This document shows positions 8,131 through 16,457 of a stretch of 64,000 bases of DNA, piece after piece. The position numbers and the translations under genes are program-made. The notes beneath the pieces were generated by a model. It was not told the origin of the DNA. It searched no databases and saw only the letters and a program-made list of their open reading frames with translations. The stretch is from Streptomyces zagrosensis (GTDB lineage: Bacteria; Actinomycetota; Actinomycetes; Streptomycetales; Streptomycetaceae): the NCBI RefSeq assembly GCF_014203645.1, contig NZ_JACHJL010000008.1:62001-126000 (forward strand). The letters are read 5' to 3'. Each line of letters begins with the position of its first letter. Within the stretch, counting starts at the first letter, position 1.

Positions 8131-9295
8131 CAAGCAAGGGTGCGGCCAGGCCCGGGGCCAGGCTTCCCACCTGTTCAGCATCGCGGCGTGCTCCTCGGCC
8201 CAGATTCGCTAGCGTCTCTGGACCCTGCCGGGAACCTGCTCGTGCGCGTCTGGGCGATACCAGCCCTTACGCGAGGCACAGCGGACACCGCGCTCGGCGA
8301 GGAATCGACACCCGCGTCAGTATCCGGCTGGTTGAGAGCGGCCGGATACGTCGGGAATGCCGGGCGCCTCGGGCAAGGCTTCCTCCTGACGGGAGTCGGC
8401 TGGAGGCTGGCACGGGCGACTGGGGGCAACGGGGGTTGCGCATCCCGCACGAGCGGAGATGTTCCGTCGCGCAAGATCCGGACCATTCCCGGCCTGGAGC
8501 GCGCCCGCGAGATGTGGACGGCGGGAGAGTTGGCCACACGAACCGACCTGGAGGGCGACCCGACCTGATCCAAGATCCATGGCCGGATACCGCGTCACGG
8601 GGCGCCACCTGGGGCGAAGCCCGCCCGCCGGACGGCGGGAGCCAGTCAGCTGTAGATCGACGCCAACGCCCGTACAGCTGACGGCCGTTCACACCCCGCC
8701 CACCGCGGCTGCGCCGCAGCCGACCGCGACGGACGCCTGCGCCCGGTCGGTCGGCCACGCGATCCTCGACGCCCACCGTCCGCCTTCCCAACCGGCTACG
8801 CGGCCTACTCACCCAGATCCGCCCCGCCCCGGAACGCGTCTTGGCCCGCGCATCCACCAGCCGGCCGTGCTCTGGTCCTGGAGCGTTGCGCCACCTCCGC
8901 CGGTGCTCGTACGGCATCGGGCGCGCCAGTTCGCACCAGACGTCGAAGCGGTCCGCGGCGTCGAAGTCGTCGCCGCAGATCACCGTCGTGATCAGGTAAG
9001 CCCTCCGGTACGTGGTCGTCGGTCGTCGTGACCGGCGGCGCCCTGTCCGTGTAAGCGATCGGAGTGCGACCGCAGGTCCAAGGAGGGAGCCCCGATTGGC
9101 TCAACGAGTGCGCTGCCACGCAGCGACGGCCCGGCACGTACCCAGCCGAAAGCCCGAGAGCAGACGACGCGATGGGGGTTGGCGCGCGGCGACGCAAGCG
9201 GGGGCGCGCCCGGGCGGCTGCTCCCTTCGAAGGCGTGTGGGTGATGGCATGTGCTGACCCTGTTGGTTGGGGGTGCGGCTGGCGGGAGTGGCGGG
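8131..9295. other. Long stretch after recA with no intact gene
   Basis: Frames on both strands show poor codon bias apart from one short AraC-like patch on the minus strand (listed separately). No recX, tRNA or terminator hairpin was recognised. This looks like decayed DNA. Confidence 0.45.
8900..8996 (-). pseudogene. Possible AraC-type regulator fragment
   Basis: A short minus-strand patch reads ITTVICGDDFDAADRFDVWC with strong third-position G/C bias, like the start of the AraC-binding-like domain (a segment such as AADRFDVW before a catalytic-like Arg/Pro region). The bias then moves to another frame and is lost. Only about 30 codons are recognisable, so the assignment is tentative. Confidence 0.3.
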
Positions 9296-10228
9296 TCAGG
9301 TCGTGGTGTTCTCCGTGCCGGGTGCGGGGTGCTCGCCGTCGCCGAGCTCGCGGGCGAGGCGGCGCAGGACGGGACCGTATGCGGGGTGCGCGAGGGCGAA
9401 GGCCATCTGGGCGACGAGGTAGTCCGCCGGGTTGCCGGTGTCGTACCAGCGGCCGGAGATGATCTGCCCGTACACCGCACGGCCGGCGGCGTAGGCGTTG
9501 ATGGCGTCGGTCAGGTAGATCTCGCCGTCGCGATGCTCGTGCCAGCGCCTGGTCTGCTCGCGCAGTTCGTCGATGATGCCGGGGGTGATGACGTAGCCGC
9601 CGATCGCCGCATACGCCGAGGGGGCGTCGGCGGGCTTGGGCTTTTCGACCAGGCCGGTGATGCGCAACAGGCCGTCGTCCAGGTCCTCCTTGACCACGGG
9701 CACGCCGTAGCGCTGGGAATCGCCCGGGTCCATGGGCAGCAGGGCCAGCACCGGGCAGTGCGTCGCCTCGTAGGCGCGGATCAGCTGCTGGGCGCGGGGC
9801 GCCTCGGCCACGAACACGTCGTCCGGCCAGAGCACCAGCATCGGCTCGTCACCGAAGTTGCGGGCGGCGTTGAGTACCGGGGTGCCGTTGCCGTACGGGC
9901 CGTGCTGGTCGAGGTAGGTGATGTGCCCTTGGCGGGACAGTTCGGCGACCTCCTCCACCGCGTCCGCGTACGCGGTCTTGCCATCCGCGCGCAGCTGCTC
10001 GACCAGGGCGGGGTTGGGCCGAAAGTGGTCCTGGATCAGGGACTTGCCGCCGGAGACGACGATGGTGATGTCCGTGATGCCGGACGCCACCAGTTCGCGC
10101 ACGGTGTGTTCGATCACCGGCTTGTCGCCCACCGGCAGCATTTCCTTGGGGATGGCCTTCGTCAGAGGCAGGAGGCGGGAGCCAAGTCCGGCTGCGGGGA
10201 TGACAGCCCTGCGGATCGTCGGGGGCAT
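9296..10228 (-). CDS. galU: UTP-glucose-1-phosphate uridylyltransferase (GalU)
   Basis: A 310-residue nucleotidyltransferase that makes UDP-glucose from UTP and glucose 1-phosphate in the cytoplasm. The N-terminal motif AAGLGSRLLPLTKAIPKEM (residues 12-30) binds the nucleotide. GNGTPVL, the aspartate in LWPDDVF, the VEKP segment and the GRWYDTGNP segment near residue 270 are all standard for GalU. The start is ATG 10228 after an AGAGAG ribosome binding site; the frame stays open far upstream but that part has no coding bias. UDP-glucose is the usual precursor for the nucleotide-sugar dehydrogenase and glycosyltransferases of the polysaccharide locus at 48-64 kb, so the gene may feed it. Confidence 0.9.
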   Translation of the reverse strand: MPPTIRRAVIPAAGLGSRLLPLTKAIPKEMLPVGDKPVIEHTVRELVASGITDITIVVSGGKSLIQDHFRPNPALVEQLRADGKTAYADAVEEVAELSRQGHITYLDQHGPYGNGTPVLNAARNFGDEPMLVLWPDDVFVAEAPRAQQLIRAYEATHCPVLALLPMDPGDSQRYGVPVVKEDLDDGLLRITGLVEKPKPADAPSAYAAIGGYVITPGIIDELREQTRRWHEHRDGEIYLTDAINAYAAGRAVYGQIISGRWYDTGNPADYLVAQMAFALAHPAYGPVLRRLARELGDGEHPAPGTENTTT

Positions 10229-10349
10229 CAGGTCTCTCTCGATCGAAGGGCACGCACCGTGCCGGCTGGCACGGCATCCTTCGACGCTACCAACGCCGGC
10301 CGGCCCCACCGCGGTGGCAACCGCTGCTCCTTCCGCGCCCGACACGTGG

Positions 10350-10582
10350 CGGCCGGGCCGTGTGCGGCCGGCATATGGCCAAAGGTGTTGGTGCGGTGTG
10401 TCGGTGGGTCTCGGTTCAGTGATCGTCGCAGTGGCCGGTGTCGCGGGGACGCGGGGGCTCGTTGCTCCCCCAGTGAGCTCCAACGGGCCAGGCGTCGGGC
10501 GTTGGACCTCGTTCGCGACCGCGGCGAGATACGCGAGAACCGTGCCCTGTGACGCATCTGCCAACCTGAAGCTCAACCGCGA
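10350..10582 (+). pseudogene. Decayed copy of the small membrane-protein gene at 45.6-46.1 kb
   Basis: Nucleotides 10350-10582 match the reverse complement of about 45969-46203 almost continuously. The shared peptide begins VSVGLGSVIVAVAGVAG and, after frame changes, includes RARRRALDLVRDRGEIRENR. The intact relative encodes 173 residues. Here the frame is broken at least twice, around 10440 and 10555, and the C-terminal two thirds are gone. It is a dispersed repeat and a dead gene. Confidence 0.65.
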
Positions 10583-10637
10583 AGAGCTGCCCTCCGTGGT
10601 CGGCCCGGCCGCGGAGCCGGCCATGGGCGAGGCTTTG

Positions 10638-11507
10638 TCAGTAGTGCTCTCCTCGGTAGATGCCGTCGGTGTCGGTACTCCGACCCCAATCAGCGAAGCT
10701 CGTGTTCCCCAGCTCCATGTTGACGACGAAGGAACCGGCCGCTGCGAGGGTGATTCTGAACGGATCGTCGTCATCGTCAGGCGTGCTGTTCACGGCCAGC
10801 AACGGGAAGTCGGCTGAAACCAGGGCCTGTTCGTCAGCGATGAGCACTAAAATTCCGTGGGGCCAGCCCTTGTCATCATGCCGGAGCTGGGCCTGGATCT
10901 CATGCACCGTAAAGCCCGCGTAGGCACGGTTATCGATGACGGTGATTGACGCGTAGTGCTCCGAGCATCCTTCGAGGGCCAGGAGCAAGTGCGTCCACTC
11001 ATCTGGTTGCTCGAAGGACGTCCGCACCAGGAGTGGACCGGCGATGTCCTCGATCGTGGCGGCGGGCGGCTCAGACGCGGCCCCCGTACGCTCGCCGGGG
11101 ATGACCTGGATGAGGAAGCGGGGCTTCTTCTCGTGCGAGGTCCGGTCACTGGCATGGACGCGGATCAGATAGGGGCCGACTCCCGCGGTGGCGAGGTTCT
11201 CCTTACGTAAAGGCTCGTATCCGCCGTCGCACAGGGAAAGGAAGCCGGTCGTGGAAATCACGGTGATCTCTTGGACTTCCTCCCAGCCGTTCTCTGCTCC
11301 CGGGTCGTCCCCGGCGTAAAGGGTGACGATGGGGTTCTCGGAGGAACTCCCGGCGTCAATGCGCAACCAGTCCTGTTCAACCGCCAGGAACCCGCGTTCG
11401 CGCGGCAGCTTGCCGGCGTTGGGGTCCATGATGTCCAGGTCGCCCCACGCCTTCATTTTCAGTGGCCGGGTGCGGCCCTCAAGGAGCGGCCAGTTCGTAC
11501 GCCGCAT
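10638..11507 (-). CDS. DUF6924-like protein (289 aa) with two TTA codons
   Basis: ATG 11507 follows an AGGGAG ribosome binding site. The C-terminal half includes PLLVRTSFEQPDEWTHLL, ADEQALVSADFPLLAV and GNTSFADWG, which I recall as the DUF6924 domain; its function is unknown. The N-terminal half (1-140) is a separate beta-rich region with many acidic residues. There is no signal peptide or membrane segment. TTA leucine codons sit at 11210-11208 and 10850-10848. Such codons need the bldA tRNA and mark developmentally regulated or recently acquired genes in Streptomyces. Confidence 0.6.
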   Translation of the reverse strand: MRRTNWPLLEGRTRPLKMKAWGDLDIMDPNAGKLPRERGFLAVEQDWLRIDAGSSSENPIVTLYAGDDPGAENGWEEVQEITVISTTGFLSLCDGGYEPLRKENLATAGVGPYLIRVHASDRTSHEKKPRFLIQVIPGERTGAASEPPAATIEDIAGPLLVRTSFEQPDEWTHLLLALEGCSEHYASITVIDNRAYAGFTVHEIQAQLRHDDKGWPHGILVLIADEQALVSADFPLLAVNSTPDDDDDPFRITLAAAGSFVVNMELGNTSFADWGRSTDTDGIYRGEHY

Positions 11508-11687
11508 GGATAACTCCCTTCGGACGAGTTGGTGCCTGTCGTTTCGCGTCCTGTGGACAGGCGATGTGGCAGGCGCTTTACGTGCCTTACTTGGTACGAA
11601 CGGTCGTAGCCGTCACCTTGAGGATTCGCTGGCCCCCGTAGGAGCCACCGATGCGCGCGCTGCGGCACATTGGCCACCCCAGTACCC

Positions 11688-12017
11688 TCAAGGCGACCGG
11701 CCGCATCTGGGACCCGCCCCGCCAACGAGCCGCTGATGACCCCTTGCTGAGCGTTCGTGGCGCAGGCAGACCCGTAACGTTTGAGCACCCTCGCGAGTGA
11801 GGAACAGGCCGGCCCCGTCCATGTCGGTGTGGACTGGCACTGTGGTGTACACGTAGCCGTTCCACGACCCGCCGAAGTCAACCCACTCCGGGACACTATC
11901 CCGGTCGAACACCCGCTGCGGAGCACGATGCGCCCCTATCTCCGCTCGCGCATCAGGTGGCACTGTGGGCCGCGATGTGCTGACGCCGACGCCGTGTTCC
12001 GTGGATGGCTGCGTCAT
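11688..12017 (-). CDS. Hypothetical protein coupled to the HAD hydrolase gene
   Basis: The ATG at 12017 overlaps the stop of the upstream HAD gene by ATGA, which suggests translational coupling. The central part, with SVPEWVDFGGSWNGYVYTT and GAGLFLTREGAQTLRVCL, has good codon bias, while the last 30 residues become Arg/Gly-rich. The true end may therefore have been lost by a frameshift. A TTA codon lies at 11777-11775. No family was recognised. Confidence 0.4.
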   Translation of the reverse strand: MTQPSTEHGVGVSTSRPTVPPDARAEIGAHRAPQRVFDRDSVPEWVDFGGSWNGYVYTTVPVHTDMDGAGLFLTREGAQTLRVCLRHERSARGHQRLVGGAGPRCGRSP

Positions 12018-12643
12018 CCGGCGGCGGTGACCTCGCCGTCGAGAAGCGCGTCGAGTTGAGCCGCCGTCGCTGCCGGGTCCGTGGTGTGGTGGATGGTGCG
12101 GATGCCCAGCGTCTCGGCAGGGGGCAGGTTCCGCACGTGGTCATCCACGAAGACACATTCCGGGCCGGTGAGCCGCAAGGCGTCGAGCGTGCGTTGGTAT
12201 ATGACTGGTGACGGCTTGCGGACTCCCTCGACCTCGGACAAGATCACCGCGTCGAAGTGCGCGTACATATCGAGTTCCCGGTAGGGGTCATAGGGCGTGC
12301 GGCCGAAGCTGTTTGACAGCATGGCCACCTTGATACCGGCCTTGCGGGCGCGTTGGGCCGCAGCCATGATGGCCGGTTCCGGCCGTAGGTTGGCCAGGGC
12401 TCGTCTCATCAGGTCAGTCGAGTCGATGCCGAGAAGGTGGCCGATGACACTGTTCCACTGCTCCTGTGTCGCCCGCCCGACCTCCAAGTCCGCGTACGCG
12501 CGGACGCCGTCCGGGTGCTCGCCCAGTGCGCGGAAGTACGCTCCCGGCGGCAAGTTCTCCGACCGCTCGAACGCCTCGCCGTTCAGTCTCATGCGGGTTG
12601 TCAGTACGCCGCCGAAGTCGAGTATGAGTCCGCGGTAGGACAT
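12014..12643 (-). CDS. HAD-family hydrolase
   Basis: A 209-residue protein of the haloacid dehalogenase superfamily, subfamily IA. Motif I is DFGGVL with nucleophile Asp9, motif II is LSNS, motif III is the Lys of RKPSP, and motif IV is VFVDDH with the acidic pair for Mg2+. The second motif I aspartate is replaced by Gly, as in the YihX-type members. These enzymes dephosphorylate small metabolites; the substrate is unknown. The start is ATG 12643. The next gene begins inside its stop codon. Confidence 0.82.
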   Translation of the reverse strand: MSYRGLILDFGGVLTTRMRLNGEAFERSENLPPGAYFRALGEHPDGVRAYADLEVGRATQEQWNSVIGHLLGIDSTDLMRRALANLRPEPAIMAAAQRARKAGIKVAMLSNSFGRTPYDPYRELDMYAHFDAVILSEVEGVRKPSPVIYQRTLDALRLTGPECVFVDDHVRNLPPAETLGIRTIHHTTDPAATAAQLDALLDGEVTAAG

Positions 12644-12870
12644 CGGGCTCTCCCTGTCGAGAAGTCGGGTGCAGACGTCCCAAGTTTCGCCCTTCGCGCA
12701 CGCGGCGCCCTACCCGCAGACCACGCGTATCCGGCGGCAAACGCGCACACGAGACAGCGCCCCGGACCAGACGCCTCCAGGCGCCCGCAGGCACCCGCAG
12801 GGCGCGCTCTCTTGGCCGTACACGCCTATCAGCGACGCCCGTTGGGAAGTGGCGGCAACGCAGCGCGCGG

Positions 12871-15800
12871 CTATCTCCGGTCTCCTTGTCGCGGGCCCGC
12901 CCCGCTGCCGGGCTTGCCGAGGCGTGCGGCCTGAGCGTGCGCAGCAGCGATGTCCGTGCGGCAGGTGACGTTCAGCTTGCGCATGATGCTCGCCACATGG
13001 TGCTCGATGGTCCGGGTGGACAGCACCAGGCTCTCGGCGATGTCGCGGTTGGCCCGCCCCTGCGCGACGAGCCGGGCCACCTCCTGCTCCCGGGGGGAGA
13101 GTCGGTCGCCGTAGCCAAGACGGCCGCGCCGATGTGTGGTAACGATGTCATGACGGCGCAGCAGCCGGTGGCAGCGGGCGATGTCCCAGCGGGCCCCGAG
13201 CTCCCGGTAGGTCTCGATGGCGCGGTGGATGACGCTCACGGCCGCCTTCGGGGGCTCCTGGTCCCCGTGGCCCGGCTCCTTGTCTGTGCGCTCCTTGCTC
13301 CCGTGCCGCTCCTGGCCGCCGTGTTCTTGCTGCGCCTGTTCGTGACCACCGTGTTCCTGGTGGGCGTGCAGCAGGCAGCGCCCTTGGGCCTCTGCTGCCC
13401 GGGCCGCGTCGAAGGGGCGGCGCAGCCCCTGCCAGGCCTCCTCCGCCTTCGCCAGCACGGTGGCAGCCTCGCCGTAGCGGTTCTCCGCCTGTGCCTGCCG
13501 TGCCTGACACACCGTCAGTGCGGCCCACGCGGCCGGCGCGTCACGATCAGCGATGCCGGCCGCGAAGTCGGTGATCAACCGGTGTGCCCGCGCAACCTGC
13601 CCGCTGCCGTACAGCGCTTCCACGGCGATGGGCACCACCTCGGCGCCCCACACCCAGCCGCCGGTGCGCTCCAGCCGGTGCACGGCTACTTCGACTGCGT
13701 CGCTCGCCTGCCCGGGCCGCCCCGCCTCCAGATGGATGCGGGCCAGGGCGGCGGCCGAGGCGGTGAGGACGAAGCCGGTGTCGAAACAGGTGGTACGGGC
13801 GGCTTCCTCCAGGTCGCGACGGGCGCGGGGAACGTCACCGAGCACATGCAGCGCGGCCAGCCCACGTACGAGCATGGCCTCCGCGGTGAGGTCGGGTATC
13901 TCCCGGAACAGCCTTGTGACGTGGTCGGCCTCGGCGTGCAGGCCGTCCCAGCGCCCCTCGTGCCAGGCGAGGACCAGTCGCGCGGTCTGGGTTAGCCCCT
14001 CCACATAGGGGCTGCTGGAGTCGGCGAGCCCGGCAGTGGCTCGTTCCAGGCATTCCCACGCCCTCGCGTTGTGTCCCAGGGCCAACGTGGCGTGCGTCAG
14101 GTTGGTCCAACCTCGGGCGTACTGCGCGGCCTCCATCGCGGAGGAGGCCGGGCGGCGTAGCTCTTCGGCGGCGGCCCACGCCCGGCGATCGCCGAGGAAC
14201 ATCAGCGCGCTGGCGCGGTTGGCGGCCATCGCCGCCCGGGCCACCGGGTCCGTCACCTGCACGGCGAACGTCTCAGCTCGCTCCAGCCAGGCGTAGTAGC
14301 GGCTGACGGGCCAGCCCTTGATGGAGGGGATGGCGGCGGCCAGCATGGCGCGCACGGCGGTATGCGGGTCGGAGACCTCCAGGTCGGGGATGGCTCGGGC
14401 GATTTCGTTGAGGCTGTCGAGTGCTCCTCCGCTCTGGTTGCGGAGCAGAATGCCCAGTTGCAGGCGGAGTTCGCCGCGTAGCTGGGGCGGCGGGTCGTCC
14501 TCGTCCAGCACCCGTCGTATCGCGTTCACCACCCGCTCGTCGGCCCGCGCCAACTGCGCCGTGCGGGCCAGTTTCGCGGCGGTACGGATACGGCCGTGGG
14601 CTCGGGGGTCCTGCGCGATGGCCAAGGTGTACAGGCTCGTTGCGGCGGTGTAATCGCCCTCGACGGTCGCCCGGTCGGCAGCCGCGGTGAGGTAGCGCAA
14701 CCCTTCTCGTACCCGGCCCGCCGCCAGGTAGAGATGGGCCAGGTCGGCGAGCGGCGCCAAGCCGCCCCGGTGCAGTGCCCGCGCGGCGCGCAGACTCAGC
14801 CGGGCCAGCCGTGGCCGGGGCACCGCTTCCAGCGCGGCCTGCCGGTCCAGCGGGTGCCGAAACGCCGGGTCGGGTCCATCGGCCCGCAGCACTGCACGCC
14901 GCACGGCGAGGTCTACGGCCTGCTCGGCGCGCCCGCACTCGATGTCCGCCACCTCGGCCAGTACGCCTACGGAGATCGCGCGGCCCACCACCGCCGCCGC
15001 CTCGACCACTCGCTGCGCGTCATCGGTGAACCTCTCGCGCCGCTGAGCCAGGTCACGGCGTAGCCGCAACGGCACCCCGGCGTCGCGGATGGCGTCCACG
15101 ACCGACCCCAGCGGCGCACCGCCTTCGCAGACAGCACCCAGGAGGGCCTCGAACACGCCGGGCAATCCACCGGTGCGCGCGTGCAGCAGTTCCACCAACC
15201 TCGGCTCGGCGGCCCGCTCCCCCAGCCACTGCGCCGCGGCCTCCCGCGTCTCGTCGGCGGTCCAGGGCCGCAGGGTGATCTCCTCGACCAGGACGTGCTG
15301 AGGTAGCCGGAGCCCGAGGGCCGGCAGCCCGGGTGTGGAGTGCTCGGTGACGACCAGTCGAAGCTGCGACGGCATGCTGCCCAGCAGGTCGTGCAGCAGG
15401 TCCAGGGTCGCGCCGTCCGCCTGGTGCACATCCTCCACGACCAGCACTGTCGGCCCCTGCGCCGCCAACAGGGCCCGCAGCCCGCGCCGCAGCAACCCGG
15501 CCCGCGCCTGTGGGTCGGCCGCCGCTGCGGGAAGCTTCGGCAACCACTGCGCCAACTCGGGCACCACCGTGGCCACTACCCCGGTCACTGACGGCAGCGC
15601 AAGGTCCGGACGGCACGGTAGGCCGGCCAGCGCGTCGGCGATCGGAGCGAGCGGGACATCTCGCCGCAGATCGGGACAGGCACCGCGCAGGTGCACCCAG
15701 TCGCCGGACTCCGGCGCGGCCAGCACCTCGTCCACCAGCCGAGACGTGCCAACGCCGGCCTCGCCGCGGACGATCACCACGCACGGCGGTCGCCGCAGCG

Positions 15801-15948
15801 CGGAGCGCAGCCGTGCGACCTCCGCTACCCGTCCGACGAAACCGACCGCGGCCCGGGCGCCGGCTCCATCGGCTCCACTAGCCTCGCCCGCCCCATCGAC
15901 AGCGCAGGCATGTCCGTCCACAGGCTCCTCCTCCACGCCGCTGGCCAT
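12871..15948 (-). CDS. Large ATP-binding LuxR-family regulator (LAL type) with altered Walker A
   Basis: About 1025 residues, the usual size of LAL regulators. An N-terminal AAA/STAND-type ATPase opens with FVGR and a P-loop reading GEAGVGTSR, where the normal Walker A lysine is Thr. Walker B VLVVEDVHQAD is intact. A long TPR-like helical region follows, and a LuxR helix-turn-helix (LSPREQEVARLV ... STRTIEHHVASIMRKL) ends the protein. Between the repeats and the DNA-binding domain lies a low-complexity insert rich in His, Glu and Gln (about 13255-13375). The ATG at 15948 is preferred; a GTG at 16026 is also possible. It is divergent from the subtilase gene and may regulate it or the cluster at 20-31 kb; that is inference. 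Confidence 0.85.
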   Translation of the reverse strand: MASGVEEEPVDGHACAVDGAGEASGADGAGARAAVGFVGRVAEVARLRSALRRPPCVVIVRGEAGVGTSRLVDEVLAAPESGDWVHLRGACPDLRRDVPLAPIADALAGLPCRPDLALPSVTGVVATVVPELAQWLPKLPAAAADPQARAGLLRRGLRALLAAQGPTVLVVEDVHQADGATLDLLHDLLGSMPSQLRLVVTEHSTPGLPALGLRLPQHVLVEEITLRPWTADETREAAAQWLGERAAEPRLVELLHARTGGLPGVFEALLGAVCEGGAPLGSVVDAIRDAGVPLRLRRDLAQRRERFTDDAQRVVEAAAVVGRAISVGVLAEVADIECGRAEQAVDLAVRRAVLRADGPDPAFRHPLDRQAALEAVPRPRLARLSLRAARALHRGGLAPLADLAHLYLAAGRVREGLRYLTAAADRATVEGDYTAATSLYTLAIAQDPRAHGRIRTAAKLARTAQLARADERVVNAIRRVLDEDDPPPQLRGELRLQLGILLRNQSGGALDSLNEIARAIPDLEVSDPHTAVRAMLAAAIPSIKGWPVSRYYAWLERAETFAVQVTDPVARAAMAANRASALMFLGDRRAWAAAEELRRPASSAMEAAQYARGWTNLTHATLALGHNARAWECLERATAGLADSSSPYVEGLTQTARLVLAWHEGRWDGLHAEADHVTRLFREIPDLTAEAMLVRGLAALHVLGDVPRARRDLEEAARTTCFDTGFVLTASAAALARIHLEAGRPGQASDAVEVAVHRLERTGGWVWGAEVVPIAVEALYGSGQVARAHRLITDFAAGIADRDAPAAWAALTVCQARQAQAENRYGEAATVLAKAEEAWQGLRRPFDAARAAEAQGRCLLHAHQEHGGHEQAQQEHGGQERHGSKERTDKEPGHGDQEPPKAAVSVIHRAIETYRELGARWDIARCHRLLRRHDIVTTHRRGRLGYGDRLSPREQEVARLVAQGRANRDIAESLVLSTRTIEHHVASIMRKLNVTCRTDIAAAHAQAARLGKPGSGAGPRQGDRR

Positions 15949-16457
15949 CGCACCTGGCCGGGCCACGGCGCCCCTGATCAGGTGGTCTACCGGTCGGCGC
16001 CCGCTAAGGCAATAGGGGGCGACCACCTACGCAATAGGTGGCACTACCGGGGTCATGAGGCTTGGGGAGGCCGCACACCGCCTCCTGCTCTTTGGGTAGC
16101 CACTACGGATTGCTGGGCCCTGGCCAGGTGTTCGAAGCTGCGGACGGTCCGACAACGCCGATCCCGTACACCCCCGTTCCTGACCTACAGGACCGGGATC
16201 GCCGGGGCTGCTGCTCCCTCGCAGGCGCCCGACGTCGGACCCCGTGCCGCGCACCTCCCCACCTCGCACGGCACGCCCCACCCCCACCACTCGCGGTCGC
16301 TGAAACCTGGCACGACGTGACGGTCGTGCTCGCGGTGCCGGCACCACCCACTTCGCCGCAGCGAACCCGCCTCATTCCGTGGCGCAGTGCGCGAAGGACG
16401 CCGCGTGTGCCGCCTCCGGGCCCCGATCGGGCCTGGATAGCCCTCAAGGGAGTAACC
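15949..16457. promoter_or_regulatory. Divergent promoter region between the LAL regulator and the subtilase
   Basis: About 500 bases between two divergent genes hold no supported coding frame. The subtilase ribosome binding site AAGGGAG ends six bases before its ATG. I could not pick out a convincing -10/-35 pair or operator. Confidence 0.4.

Noticed and set aside
9251..10552. A 433-residue plus-strand frame opposite galU
   Set aside because: GalU on the other strand is certain. Only the last about 50 codons are informative, as part of the decayed duplicate near 10.4 kb.
10229..10774. An N-terminal extension of galU by 182 codons
   Set aside because: The extension has poor codon bias and covers the decayed duplicate on the other strand. 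The ATG at 10228 has a ribosome binding site and matches the usual GalU start.
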